64,000 nt of DNA from Fulvimarina sp040239565 (GTDB lineage: Bacteria; Pseudomonadota; Alphaproteobacteria; Rhizobiales; Rhizobiaceae). This document shows, piece after piece, positions 17,208-26,032 of this stretch. The first letter of the stretch is position 1. Each line of letters begins with the position of its first letter. The translations under genes and the position numbers were made by a program. Location: contig NZ_JBEHWS010000004.1 in the NCBI RefSeq assembly GCF_040239565.1, forward strand, positions 1 to 64,000. The letters run 5' to 3'. The notes under the pieces are model-generated. The model saw only the letters and a program-made list of their open reading frames with translations. It had not been told where the DNA came from and did not search any database.

Positions 17208-18749
17208 TCAGTCCTGTTGGTCGGCCTGCGCCGGGTCTGTATCCGCGTCGGCGGCAGGGTCGTCGTTCGCCGGATCGCTCGCCGGGTCACTGGTCTGCGC
17301 GCTGCCGGTCTTGGTGACGCGGCGCGGATCGCTGTCGAGCACCAGCCCCAGCGCGTCGAGCTTGGCGTTGGTCGCGGCGATCTCGGCCAGCACGGCATCG
17401 GGGTTGCGGCCCTGTTTCGCGATCACCTCAGCCAGCGTCATGGTGCCGGAGCGGATCGACAGCAGGTTCGCCATCGCGTCCTTCTGCGGATCGACCGCCT
17501 CGAACTTCGGCGGCGACCATTCGACGGGCACCGTCGGCGACGGGATCTGACCCGCCGCCCACGCGGCCTCGGTGAACCAGCGCCAGACCGGCGCGCAGAA
17601 CATCGGAATGAACAGCTGCCACTGCACGGCATCGATCTGGCGGCGGAACTCCACGAGCCCCGCCCGGATCGAGGAATAGTTCACTTGGGACAGGTCCCCG
17701 GTCAGCAACTCGTAGGGCACCCGGAAGCCCGCCGAGATCGTGTGCAGGCTCGCGCGCTTGTATTCGCCGTAGCCGCCGGTGGCCGAGGGCTGGTTGAACC
17801 GGATGTCCTTGCCGCCGCGGGCATAGGCGATCAGCCCCGGCTCGAACTGCTCGACCCGGTTGCCATCGGCATCGACCACGGCGGGCGCGATGCCCTGCTG
17901 CGCCTCGTCGTCGCCGAAGACGATGGCGGTGACGCAGGCCTCGGTCTTCTTGCGGACCAGTTCCGCGACCTCATAGTCGTCGAGATCGCGCAAGCTGCGG
18001 ATCACCGGCGCCCCCCAAGGCACGCCGCGCGCCTGCGTGCGCTGCTTCTCGTAGACATGGGCGATCTCGGTCGCTGGGACCTGGCGCGATCCGAGCCCAC
18101 CGTTCAGCGTACCCCACGCGTCGCCCGGGTGCTCGGCATGCAGCCAGTAGGCCCGGCGCTTGCCGACCGGGTCGAACTCGATCCCCTGCACCAGTCGCCC
18201 CGCCCCGATGGCGCCGGATTTCGTGGCGTCGAGGAAGTCGGCTTCCAGCACCTGCAATTGCAGCGGCACCGGCAGACCGTCCGACGACCGCCGCAACCGG
18301 CGGCGCACCAGCACCTCGCCCGCCTCGACCATCTCGCGGCAGATCAGCGTCTGCAGGCCGTAGAAGTCGAGCTGGCCGTCGGCGTCGCACTCCGCCGTCC
18401 AGCGCTCGAACAGCGCATCGACCTTCCGGTCCAGCGTGTCGTCGCCGCTGGCGGCGCGCGGCATGATGCCCGCGCCGATGATGTTGTTGACCAGCACCGC
18501 GACGGCCTTGGCGGCATGCGGGTTGTTGCGCACCAGATCGCGCATTCGGTCGCGCAGCAGCGCCCCGGCCACGCCGATCTCGGTGTCGGCCGAGGATCCC
18601 GGCGCGCGCCAGCCGTCCGTCCGTCGCCCTTTCGCGGCCCCGTCATAGCCGCGCGTCAGGGTCTCGAAGGCCTGACGGGCCAGCACGCGCTTGGCGGCGG
18701 CCCGAGGGGCGACGGAGGCAATGGCCCTGTCGAACCAGTTTGCCGACAT
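17208..18749 (-). CDS. Phage portal protein, lambda type
   Basis: The 513-residue protein starts MSANWFDRAIASVAPRAAAK and shows lambda-type portal motifs: VRNNPHAAKAVAVLVNNIIG (about 74-93), TQARGVPWGAPVIRSLRDLDD and QVNYSSIRAGLVEFRR. It forms the dodecameric gate for DNA packaging and release. The C-terminus is a low-complexity Asp/Ala tail (DPASDPANDDPAADADTDP). The start shares one base with the gpW-like stop. Confidence 0.92.
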   Translation of the reverse strand: MSANWFDRAIASVAPRAAAKRVLARQAFETLTRGYDGAAKGRRTDGWRAPGSSADTEIGVAGALLRDRMRDLVRNNPHAAKAVAVLVNNIIGAGIMPRAASGDDTLDRKVDALFERWTAECDADGQLDFYGLQTLICREMVEAGEVLVRRRLRRSSDGLPVPLQLQVLEADFLDATKSGAIGAGRLVQGIEFDPVGKRRAYWLHAEHPGDAWGTLNGGLGSRQVPATEIAHVYEKQRTQARGVPWGAPVIRSLRDLDDYEVAELVRKKTEACVTAIVFGDDEAQQGIAPAVVDADGNRVEQFEPGLIAYARGGKDIRFNQPSATGGYGEYKRASLHTISAGFRVPYELLTGDLSQVNYSSIRAGLVEFRRQIDAVQWQLFIPMFCAPVWRWFTEAAWAAGQIPSPTVPVEWSPPKFEAVDPQKDAMANLLSIRSGTMTLAEVIAKQGRNPDAVLAEIAATNAKLDALGLVLDSDPRRVTKTGSAQTSDPASDPANDDPAADADTDPAQADQQD

Positions 18750-18958
18750 CAGCGATCCCCGCGGCTGAAGCCCGCCAGCCCGGCCAACGGCAGCGGTCGG
18801 CTGACGCCCGCAATGGCGCGCTCGATGGTGCGGATGCGCGCCAGCAGATCCTCGGCCGAGCCGTAGTCGACGGACTTGCCGTCATAGCTGACGCGCGTCG
18901 TGCCGCTGGCATAGGCCCGGCGCAGCGCCGAAAGCTCCGTTTCCGTCCAGTCGGTCAT
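18749..18958 (-). CDS. gpW-like head-tail joining protein
   Basis: The 69-residue protein (MTDWTETELSALRRAYASGT, then VSYDGKSVDYGSAEDLLARI) matches the small gpW-type joining proteins encoded between terminase and portal genes. It starts two bases after the large terminase stop and ends overlapping the portal start. It completes the neck after packaging. Confidence 0.82.
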   Translation of the reverse strand: MTDWTETELSALRRAYASGTTRVSYDGKSVDYGSAEDLLARIRTIERAIAGVSRPLPLAGLAGFSRGDR

Positions 18959-18960
18959 GT

Positions 18961-20967
18961 TCAGAACCATCCTTCGCGCCGCCCGAGCCAGTCGGAGCGG
19001 CGCTTGCCCTGCGGGGCCTGTCCCGGCCGGTTGATCTGCCCGGCGGGATCGGTGTCGGTGGGGGCGGCCCCGAGCTGATCCTCGAGGTCGCGCCATTTCT
19101 CGTCCGGCCAGCGATCCGCGCCCGCGATCCAGGCGGCGGCGCGGGCATAGACCCGGCAGTCCAGCGCCTCGTTGCGCTCGCGCAGCTTCTGCCATTCGAG
19201 CCGGGCGAAGCCGCGCTTGGTGCGCACCGTCACCAGCTGTTCGGCCACGAACTGCTTCAGCCATTCGTTCTCGACCCAGTGTGGCAAGTGCACCGACCCG
19301 GGCGGGAATGCCGCACCGTCGGTCATCTCCTCCTCGGTTGGGCGCGCCAGCCGCAGGAAGCGGTAGGTCTCGGCCTTGAAGGTCGAGACCGCCACGGTCC
19401 AGAGCCGGGCCCCGCGCCGCAGGCGTTTGCCGCCCTCGGTCGCGTCCACGAAGGTCGGGCCCGAGACCGGACTGGAGCGGTTGAACCCCTCGACGCCCTT
19501 GACCGGCGACACCTGCCCAAACCCCTGCGCCCGCGACCAGGAATAGACCGCCGGGGCCTCGTAGCCGGTGTCGATGGCGAGCCGCGCGATGCGCAGATGT
19601 GCGCCGCGTTCGTGGGGCCAGGACCGGTCCAGCAGCGCCGTCAGTTCCGACCACGCGTCGTGCCGATCCGGCCCACCCTCGATCACGACGTGATCGACCA
19701 GCCAACTTTCCAGACCCCGACCCCAGGCCCAGACGTCGACCTCGATCCGGTCTTTCTGTACGTCGGCCCCAGCGGTCAGAAACAGCCCGCCCGCTGGCAC
19801 CGTGCCGGATGTCCAGCGCTCGCGCCGGTCGTAGAGCCGCTGCCAGTCCGGGGCTTCGCCGGTCTCGACCCAGGTCTCGCCGAGGATCGTGTTACGGAAC
19901 GCCTTGATCGCCTCGTCCGACCCCTGAGCCGCGTCCCATGCCCGCACGATCCGCTCCCAGCTCAGCCAGCCGATCGGCGAATAGAGCGCCGAGAGGTGAT
20001 ATCCGACCGTGGTCGGGTCGGCCGCCGTGGCGGTCGCGCGCCATTCGCCGCCCTCCAGCATCGCCGTCTTGTGGTGTTCCGCGATTGCCGCGTCGCAGCC
20101 CTCGCAGTGATATTCGGCAGTCTCCGGGCGGCCCTTCTGCCAGCGCAGCCGGTCGAACTTCAGCCACTGCATCGCGCAGCAATGCGGGCACGGCACGAAG
20201 AACCGGCGCTGGTCGGAGGCCTCAAACTCCCGTTCGATGCGCGACAGCCCCCGGATGGTGGGCGTCGAGACAAGCAGCACCTTGCGCCGGTGGGCGAAGG
20301 TCAGCGAGCGCGCCTCGGCCAGCGTCACCGGATCGCCTTCCTCGTCGGCCGAGGCCGGATAGGCGTCGACCTCGTCGAGGAAGATGTAACGCGCCGGGGT
20401 CGAGCGCAGCCCGACCGCCGAGTTCGCGCCCGTCATGATCAGGATGCCGCCCGCGAACTCCTTCGACAGCATGGTGTTGCCCGCGTCGCGGGACCGGGCG
20501 GGCTTCACCTGCTCGCGCAGCTCCGGGCTCTCGTCGATCAGCGGGTCGATCCGCTGGCGCGAGTTGCGTTTGGCCAGTTCCACGGTGGGCTGGACCGCCA
20601 GCATCGGACCCGGCGCCTGGTGGATCGCGAACCCGATCCAGTTGTTGCCCGCCTCGGTCGCGCCGACCTGCGCGGCCTTCATGAACACGATCCGCTGCGT
20701 GGGATCGCCGGGGCTCAGCCGGTCCATGATCTCGCGCATGTAGGGCGTGCGCACCGTGCGGTATCGCCCCGGTTCGGCCGAGGCGCGGCCCGAGAGCATC
20801 CGGTGCCGGTCCGCCCATTCCGAAACGGTCAGATCCGGGTCAGGCCGCAGCCCGTTGCCCCAGGCGCGCAGGATCTCGCCCGCGCCGTCGAAGTCCGTCA
20901 GGCCATCGCCGCTCTCACCGGAAGTCGGGCCGGACCTCGGCGAGTTCGTCGAGGTGGGCGCGTACAT
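18961..20967 (-). CDS. Terminase large subunit, GpA family
   Basis: This is the packaging ATPase and nuclease. In its 668 residues the ATPase has a variant Walker A (MKAAQVGATEAGNNW, about 96-110) and Walker B (YIFLDEVDAYP, about 194-204). A Cys4 zinc-like site follows (CPHCCAMQWL and CEGCDAAI, about 250-290). The C-terminal nuclease region includes AIDTGYEAPAVYSWSR. It belongs to the lambda gpA type, which usually pairs with cos-site packaging. The start is uncertain because the frame overlaps the small terminase gene by about 50 bases; I keep the first ATG. Confidence 0.93.
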   Translation of the reverse strand: MYAPTSTNSPRSGPTSGESGDGLTDFDGAGEILRAWGNGLRPDPDLTVSEWADRHRMLSGRASAEPGRYRTVRTPYMREIMDRLSPGDPTQRIVFMKAAQVGATEAGNNWIGFAIHQAPGPMLAVQPTVELAKRNSRQRIDPLIDESPELREQVKPARSRDAGNTMLSKEFAGGILIMTGANSAVGLRSTPARYIFLDEVDAYPASADEEGDPVTLAEARSLTFAHRRKVLLVSTPTIRGLSRIEREFEASDQRRFFVPCPHCCAMQWLKFDRLRWQKGRPETAEYHCEGCDAAIAEHHKTAMLEGGEWRATATAADPTTVGYHLSALYSPIGWLSWERIVRAWDAAQGSDEAIKAFRNTILGETWVETGEAPDWQRLYDRRERWTSGTVPAGGLFLTAGADVQKDRIEVDVWAWGRGLESWLVDHVVIEGGPDRHDAWSELTALLDRSWPHERGAHLRIARLAIDTGYEAPAVYSWSRAQGFGQVSPVKGVEGFNRSSPVSGPTFVDATEGGKRLRRGARLWTVAVSTFKAETYRFLRLARPTEEEMTDGAAFPPGSVHLPHWVENEWLKQFVAEQLVTVRTKRGFARLEWQKLRERNEALDCRVYARAAAWIAGADRWPDEKWRDLEDQLGAAPTDTDPAGQINRPGQAPQGKRRSDWLGRREGWF

Positions 20968-21511
20968 GTCTCTCCAGCACCTTCTGCATCGCGGCTGGCT
21001 CCACGGTGATCTGCTGGCCCGTTGCGTCGCTGCGCGAGGCCGATAGCTCGGCCGCCATCAGCGCTGCCGCGCGCGCTGGCCAGTTCACCCACGTGTCCCG
21101 TTCCTCCCGCGCCAGCCGGAACACCAGCGCCAGCGCGCGGGCCCGCTCGATCAGCTCCCCCTTCAGCTTCTGCAGACGGATGCGCCGCTCCTGCGCCTTC
21201 AGCACCTCGTTCGCGGTCTTGGCCTGCAGGAAGGTCGTGCCACCGCCGACGGCCGGAACCGCCAGCCCCTGTTCGCGCAGCGTGTCGCCGACGGCGGCCA
21301 CCGCCGCCTCGGGGACAGGCTTCAGCTTTGGCGCAGGCGGCTTTCTCGTCTTGGACGGATCGGTCGTTTCCGCCCGGCGTGCGTCGCTGGCGGCCGCATT
21401 GATGCTGCCGTCGGGATAGAGAACCAGCCGCTCAGCCGTCTTCGCCTTCTGGATCGCGCCGCGCGACAGCCCGACATGGGCGGCGTACTGGCGCTCACTC
21501 ATGCCCTGCAT
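20915..21511 (-). CDS. Terminase small subunit-like DNA-binding protein
   Basis: The 198-residue protein begins with a helix-turn-helix-like segment (MSERQYAAHVGLSRGAIQKA, about 4-23). A basic Pro-rich linker follows, then a coiled helical region (VLKAQERRIRLQKLKGELIE, about 116-135). Relatives are often named 'elements of external origin'. Position directly upstream of and overlapping gpA-type terminase indicates the small, DNA-recognising terminase subunit. Confidence 0.72.
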   Translation of the reverse strand: MQGMSERQYAAHVGLSRGAIQKAKTAERLVLYPDGSINAAASDARRAETTDPSKTRKPPAPKLKPVPEAAVAAVGDTLREQGLAVPAVGGGTTFLQAKTANEVLKAQERRIRLQKLKGELIERARALALVFRLAREERDTWVNWPARAAALMAAELSASRSDATGQQITVEPAAMQKVLERHVRAHLDELAEVRPDFR

Positions 21512-21542
21512 CGACGGCTCCGATTATCATTCAAGATCATGT

Positions 21543-21561
21543 GCTTATCGAGTTGATAAGC
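21543..21561. repeat. Perfect 7-bp inverted repeat in the divergent gap
   Basis: GCTTATC and GATAAGC flank a 5-base centre between the small terminase gene (minus) and the small plus-strand gene. It could be an operator for either promoter. No function is shown. Confidence 0.5.
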
Positions 21562-21623
21562 CTCCGCGACGGAGCGAACGTCACCCCAACGAAGCGATGC
21601 AACTCAGCCACGGAGCCACCCCA

Positions 21624-21848
21624 ATGACCCGCCGCGCGACCGACAACACGAAAGCCCTCGACGCCTTCATCGCCGCGAAAACCGAGATCGACGCGATGCT
21701 GGAGCGGCTCGCCACCCTGAGCGCGGACCATTTCGAGACCCACCCCGACGAGATCAATTGGGGCCATATCGGCACCCTGAACCACTACCGCGCCAAGCTG
21801 CGCGAGATCACCGACATGGCCTTCAGCGAAGGCGATCACGCCGAGTAA
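21624..21848 (+). CDS. Small conserved phage protein of unknown function
   Basis: This 74-residue acidic protein (MTRRATDNTKALDAFIAAKT, then HPDEINWGHIGTLNHYRAKL, ending AFSEGDHAE) is helical with no membrane segment. Similar short proteins occur beside DUF3489 genes in alphaproteobacterial prophages. It and the next gene run on the plus strand inside an otherwise minus-strand region, so they have their own promoter. I chose the ATG at 21624 because upstream codons look non-coding. Confidence 0.7.
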   Translation: MTRRATDNTKALDAFIAAKTEIDAMLERLATLSADHFETHPDEINWGHIGTLNHYRAKLREITDMAFSEGDHAE

Positions 21849-21938
21849 GATGACCCGCTCCCGGTCCCGCCCGCCGAATGGCGGGCTCGACCTCGTAGAA
21901 GGGCCCGCATCCCGCGCGCCCCGATACGGGAGACGACG

Positions 21939-22513
21939 ATGACCAAGCTTTCCGATACCCAAGCCCTGATCCTGAGCGCAGCCGCCCAGCGGCCCGAGCA
22001 CATCGCCCTGCCGCTGCCCGAGAGCCTGCGCGGAGGTGCCGCCGCCAAAGTGGTCGGCGCGATGCTCGCCAAGGGCTTCCTCGAAGAGGTCGACGCCGAC
22101 CTGCGCAAGGGCGAGCCCGTCTGGCGCGAGACCGGCGACGGGCACGGCGTCACGCTGGTCGCCACCAACGCTGGCCTCGCGCCGCCATCGGGATCGAGCC
22201 CGACGACGCGAACGCCGCGCCTGCGGGCGCGACGGACGCGCCGACCGAGGAGCCCGCGCCGGACACCCCCACCGAGACCGAGGCCGCCCCCAAGGCGCGC
22301 ACGCCGCGCGAGGGCACGAAACAGGCCACGCTGATCGCCATGCTGCGCGCGCCGGACGGCGCGACCATCGAGGAGATCATGGCCGCGACGGGCTGGCAGT
22401 CGCACACGGTGCGCGGCGCGATGGCCGGGGCTCTGAAGAAGAAGCTCGGGCTCGAGGTGACCTCGGAGAAGGTCGAGGATCGGGGGCGCGTGTACAAACT
22501 CCCCGCCGCCTGA
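21939..22513 (+). pseudogene. DUF3489-type protein with a one-base deletion
   Basis: The frame from ATG 21939 reads MTKLSDTQALILSAAAQRPE through DGHGVTLVATNAGLA. It must then gain one base near 22180 to continue as AIGIEPDDANAAPAG, then GTKQATLIAMLRAPDGATIE and GWQSHTVRGAMAGALKKKLG, ending YKLPAA at 22513. The second half is the conserved DUF3489 domain, with a winged-helix look and a likely DNA-binding role. Unrepaired, the first frame runs into a basic Arg-rich tail to 22334. The lesion lies in a GC-only stretch, so both mutation and sequencing error are possible. Confidence 0.75.
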
Positions 22514-22566
22514 CGCACTGGACCCCGACAAGCTGAAGGCCGCCGTCCCTCCGGGGCGGCGGTCGA

Positions 22567-22791
22567 TCATTTGGCGCTCCGCATCCGGATCGCCTCGAAT
22601 ACCCGCCGCAAGGCGAAGGAACGGGCGATCGACACGATGGTGAAGATGGCGCCCATCTTCAGGTTCTGCGCCAGCGTCGTGTGCAGCCCGAAGACAGGGA
22701 AGATCAGGATCTGCGTCACGACCGCGACTCCGTAGCCGACGATCACGTTGGCAACGGACTCGACCAGCGACATGAGGCGGGACTGCTTCAT
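22567..22791 (-). CDS. DUF7220-type small membrane protein
   Basis: The 74-residue protein has two hydrophobic segments, VANVIVGYGVAVVTQILIFP (about 13-32) and KMGAIFTIVSIARSFALRRV (about 45-64), with basic ends. It overlaps the methyltransferase stop by four bases, so it is made from the same message. Homologues are frequent in alphaproteobacterial prophages. Function is unknown. Confidence 0.72.
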   Translation of the reverse strand: MKQSRLMSLVESVANVIVGYGVAVVTQILIFPVFGLHTTLAQNLKMGAIFTIVSIARSFALRRVFEAIRMRSAK

Positions 22792-24164
22792 GCGGCGGTC
22801 TTGCGCTTTCGCGCAAGTTCGGGGGCGGTGTCTGTTGCCGGGGGATCGGCCGGGGCGTCGGCATCGTCGCCGAGCCGCGCGGTTCTCACCTGCGCGAAGG
22901 TCCGGCCATCGCCGTCGAGGATCGCGTCGCGGCCGGTCTCTGCCTGCCAGCGCTCCGCTGCGACATCGACATAGGCCGGGCTGATCTCCATCGCGAAGAC
23001 GCGGCGGCCATTGGCCTCGCCCGCCATGATTTGCGAGCCGGAGCCCGAGAAGGGCTCGTAGCAGAGCCCGCCGCGGGCGACGTGCTGGCGCATCGGGATG
23101 CCGAAGGCGTCGAGCGGTTTCGGCGTCGGGTGGTCCGGGCGCTCGTCCTTGGCGAAGCTGGGCATCTCCCAGGTCGATGGCAGCGTCTGCTCGGCGATCT
23201 TCGGCGGCCGGTTCGGACGCCGCCAGCCCATGAAGCAGGGTTCGTGCTTCCAGAGGTAGTGGGACCGGGTCAAGACACCGCGGTCCTTCACCCAGATGAT
23301 CTGCTGGTGGACGAAGGCTCCGGCCTTTTCCCAGCACGCTTCCAGCATCGCCTGGCGGCGCGAGGCGTGCCAACAGTACCAGGCCGCATCCTCGGTGATC
23401 GCCTCGGCTACGGCCGCCGCGATGAAGCCGTCGTAGAGTTCGGCCCCCTGCGAACTGTCGTCCCAGGTCGTGCCGTAGGACGCCGACCAATCCTTGTTGC
23501 GGGTCGGATGGTTCGAGCCGTCATAGTCGACGAGGTATGGCGGGTCGGTCGCGAACAGGATCGCCCGCTCGCCGTTCATCAGGCGGCGGACATCATCGTG
23601 GCTGGTGCTGTCGCCGCAGAGCAGCCGGTGATCGCCGAGGATCCAGAGATCGCCCGTCCGCGACGCCGGATTGCGCGGGGGTTCGGGGATGGTCACCGGG
23701 GGCACGGAGCCCCCGGCGCCACCTTCTTCCCCCTCCCCCTCCGGCACGAAGGCCAGAAGCTTGTCCAGTTCGCCGTCGGAAAAGCCGACCAGCGACAGCT
23801 CGAAATCCTCGGCCAGCAGATCGTTCAGTTCCGCCGACAGCAGCGCCTCGTCCCAGGTGCCGAGCTCCGTCAGCTTGTTGTCCGCGATCCGGTAGGCCCG
23901 CCGCTGTGCCTCGGTCAGATGGCCCAGCACCATCACCGGCGCCTCAGTCAGCCCCAGCTGCGTGGCGGCCAGCACACGGCCATGGCCCGCGATCAATTCG
24001 CCGTCTTCGCCGACGAGGCAGGGCACGGTCCAGCCGAACTCGGCCATGCTGGCGGCGATCTTCGCGACCTGATCCGCGCCATGCGCCTTCGCATTGCGGG
24101 CATAGGGCTGAAGCTTGGCCAGCGGCCACATCTCGATCCGATCCGGGGCAAAGCTCAGCGTCAT
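22788..24164 (-). CDS. DNA methyltransferase with N-terminal ParB/sulfiredoxin-like domain
   Basis: The 458-residue protein has a ParB-like nuclease/sulfiredoxin fold domain at about 10-100 (LAKLQPYARNAKAHG, GEDGELIAGHGRVLAAT). A beta-class N6/N4 methyltransferase follows, with motif IV DPPYLVDYDG (about 230) before motif I YEPFSGSGSQIMAGE (about 380). It would methylate adenine or cytosine at an unknown site. Phages use such enzymes to evade restriction or control transcription. No restriction partner is seen. I chose the ATG at 24164 over an upstream one because the protein then begins as the family does. Confidence 0.88.
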   Translation of the reverse strand: MTLSFAPDRIEMWPLAKLQPYARNAKAHGADQVAKIAASMAEFGWTVPCLVGEDGELIAGHGRVLAATQLGLTEAPVMVLGHLTEAQRRAYRIADNKLTELGTWDEALLSAELNDLLAEDFELSLVGFSDGELDKLLAFVPEGEGEEGGAGGSVPPVTIPEPPRNPASRTGDLWILGDHRLLCGDSTSHDDVRRLMNGERAILFATDPPYLVDYDGSNHPTRNKDWSASYGTTWDDSSQGAELYDGFIAAAVAEAITEDAAWYCWHASRRQAMLEACWEKAGAFVHQQIIWVKDRGVLTRSHYLWKHEPCFMGWRRPNRPPKIAEQTLPSTWEMPSFAKDERPDHPTPKPLDAFGIPMRQHVARGGLCYEPFSGSGSQIMAGEANGRRVFAMEISPAYVDVAAERWQAETGRDAILDGDGRTFAQVRTARLGDDADAPADPPATDTAPELARKRKTAA

Positions 24165-24581
24165 CGGCGGGTCATTCCTCGGATCAGGGTGGATACCCCT
24201 GGCTTCCGGACTCCGGGGTCCAGACTGGACTCCATGCGGGGTCCAGTGGCCACCAGGGGTGTCCAGCATCAAGGGTTTGAATTTGAAGTGTTTCAGGCGG
24301 GTTCAGGCGGCTCTGGCTTCCGGGTGGCTTCCCAAAAATCCGGCCCTGTCGCTGGCGATGTCCCGCGCTTCGCCCGCCAGCATACGAATATCGCCAGGAA
24401 GGAACCGGAAACTGCCGTGGGCTGGACCCCGGCCGGACCCTCGCTGGATACCGGGGTCCAGAAGGCCCCCGTCAACGCAAAGGGGAGAGCGAGCCTTCCA
24501 GCGCACTCTCCCCATCTTGCCTTTGGAATAGCACGATCATGTTGCAGATGTCGAAGGAAAAAGTGTTGCAACACATTGGAG
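24165..24581. other. Gap with repeated GGGGTCCAG motif, no convincing gene
   Basis: This 417-base gap holds GGGGTCCAG three times in direct orientation (24215-24223, 24238-24246, 24453-24461) and once inverted (24422-24430). The last inverted and direct copies form a perfect 9-bp stem with a 22-base spacer. A 99-codon minus-strand frame (24293-24592) lacks recognisable features and is not called. Confidence 0.5.
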
Positions 24582-24962
24582 TCACTGGGCATTCAGGCGC
24601 GCAGCGATCTTGGTCAGCGCCAACTGCCAGCGACGCCATGCGGTCGTGCGGTCGCAGCCAAGCTCGCCGCTGATCTGCTTCCACGGCACGCGGGCGGCGC
24701 GCGACCAGACCAGCTTGCGCTCCGCCTCCTCGATCCAGAGCACCCAGTCGAAGGTTTGCTCGAGCCGTGTGATCGCGGCGGCCGAGGGCCAGACCCGCAT
24801 CGGCTGCGGCTCCATCGCCGCGATCTCGCGGCTGGTGCGCACGATGTCCGGCCAGGTGTTGAAGTAGCCCTGCGCCTTCACCGGCGGCAGCTTGCGCAGG
24901 GTGCGGAACGCCTCCTCGAAATGATCGGCGACGCAGTCGGCGGTCCATTCGCGATCAGCCAT
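24582..24962 (-). CDS. DUF6362-type phage protein
   Basis: The 126-residue protein (MADREWTADCVADHFEEAFR, then VPWKQISGELGCDRTTAWRR near the end) matches the DUF6362 family. The C-terminal segment looks like a helix-turn-helix, suggesting a small DNA-binding protein. It starts eight bases inside the end of the preceding small gene. Precise function is unknown. Confidence 0.7.
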   Translation of the reverse strand: MADREWTADCVADHFEEAFRTLRKLPPVKAQGYFNTWPDIVRTSREIAAMEPQPMRVWPSAAAITRLEQTFDWVLWIEEAERKLVWSRAARVPWKQISGELGCDRTTAWRRWQLALTKIAARLNAQ

Positions 24963-25155
24963 GGCGCGCCTCCCTGTCGGACGGGCGCGGGCCGTAGAGC
25001 TTCTCGCCGAGTTGGCGCACCAGTTCACGCTCGGGCCAGGTGAGGCGGTCGTCATCGGCGGAGACCGCGAGGACGCCCTGTTCCTGCCAACCCTCGCGCT
25101 TGACCTGTTCGGGATCCCGGCGCCGGCCGCCGTAGCCGTGGGGATGCCATCTCAT
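24955..25155 (-). CDS. Small basic phage protein of unknown function
   Basis: This 66-residue protein (MRWHPHGYGGRRRDPEQVKR, later LTWPERELVRQLGEKLYG) is highly charged and has no membrane segment. Its ATG overlaps the stop of the RuvC-like gene by four bases and its end overlaps the DUF6362 start, so it belongs to the early operon. No family is recognised. Confidence 0.6.
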   Translation of the reverse strand: MRWHPHGYGGRRRDPEQVKREGWQEQGVLAVSADDDRLTWPERELVRQLGEKLYGPRPSDREARHG

Positions 25156-25692
25156 GCGACACCTCCGTTCGTCTCGATCGCCCAGAGCAGGATGGCGATG
25201 GCGTCGGCCTCGTTGTCGTCGGCCGGGCTGAAGCCGCGGGCGCGGACGGCGGCGACCATGGCGGCCTTGTCGGCGTTGCCCTTGCCCGAGGCGTGGCGCT
25301 TGATCGTGCCGACCGGGACGCCCTCGTAGGGCACGCCGCGCAGCTCGGCCCATGCGGTCAGCGTGGCCATGAGCCCACCGTAGATGTGGCTCGCGTCGGT
25401 GCCCGCGTGGCGGCGGACCTCTTCGAACCAGATGGCGGCGACGGGCCCCGACAGCCGGTCGATCTCGGTCAACCAGTTGGTGAAGCGCAGGTAGCGCATG
25501 CCGCCGCCGTCGAAGCGGCCGGGGCGCAGCGAGACGGTGCCGCTGGTGATCAGGCCGTCATGACCGCGGATCGCCCAGCCGGTCGAGGTGCCGAGATCGA
25601 GCGCGAGGATGCAGCGGTTGTGGGGGGTGTCGAGCGGCAGCGATTCAAACCTTGCGCCGTCGCAAATTCGGGATCAGAGTCGGCTGAGCCAT
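25152..25692 (-). pseudogene. RuvC-like Holliday junction resolvase, probable frameshift at the N-terminus
   Basis: The conserved part reads CILALDLGTSTGWAIRG (RNase H-fold first Asp), AAIWFEEVRRHAG (Glu) and ADDNEADAIAILLWAIE (Asp pair), the catalytic layout of RuvC/Crossover junction nucleases. It would resolve branched DNA before packaging. No ATG, GTG or TTG precedes the first motif in that frame. A good start, ATG 25692 (MAQPTLIPNLRRRK), lies in another frame that stops at 25645. Removing one base in the GGTTT at about 25648 joins them. Translation from a weak CTG/ATT codon is the alternative. Confidence 0.65.
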
Positions 25693-26032
25693 GATGGGTC
25701 TCCTTTGCCGGTGGCCTGTGGTGGTGGAAGACGACGGCGGACTGGTGCTTGGCGGTACGGGGCCGCCGTCGTCGGATCGGAAAGCACAAGGGAGCGTCAC
25801 GGCGGCACGCGCGGCTGGCCCGGACGTATGGGAGGAGTGGCCAACCCTGTGGGGTGGCCCTCCCATACGTAGTATGGGGGTTTGACACCTAACTGTTCCG
25901 GGGAGAACAAGTGGCTGAAATCATTGGGGAATAAGACTTCAGGAAGTCTTCGGGCATGAGTCAGGGACCTGACTCTTATTTGCCCGTAACCCCTTGATTT
26001 CATTGAGTGCACAGTTGGCGCTGTCATATGAG
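25693..26032. other. Non-coding gap rich in inverted repeats, between primase-helicase and RuvC-like genes
   Basis: No gene is seen in these 340 bases. They hold the 12-bp inverted repeat at 25824-25870 and most of the octamer array at 25933-26057. Position just after the replication gene fits a phage origin or a control region; that is inference. Confidence 0.55.
25824..25878. repeat. 12-bp inverted repeat plus overlapping 7-bp inverted repeat
   Basis: ACGTATGGGAGG (25824-25835) and its exact complement CCTCCCATACGT (25859-25870) are separated by 23 bases. The CCCATAC element pairs again with GTATGGG at 25872-25878. The 7-mer GTATGGG thus occurs three times in alternating orientation, allowing two alternative hairpins or three protein sites. 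Confidence 0.7.

Noticed and set aside
22541..22562. Terminator between the DUF3489 and DUF7220 genes
   Set aside because: A GC-rich hairpin exists but no T run follows on either strand, so rho-independent termination is not supported.
24293..24592. 99-codon minus-strand frame
   Set aside because: No recognisable features, Pro/Trp-rich, overlaps the repeat-bearing gap and the end of the DUF6362 gene.
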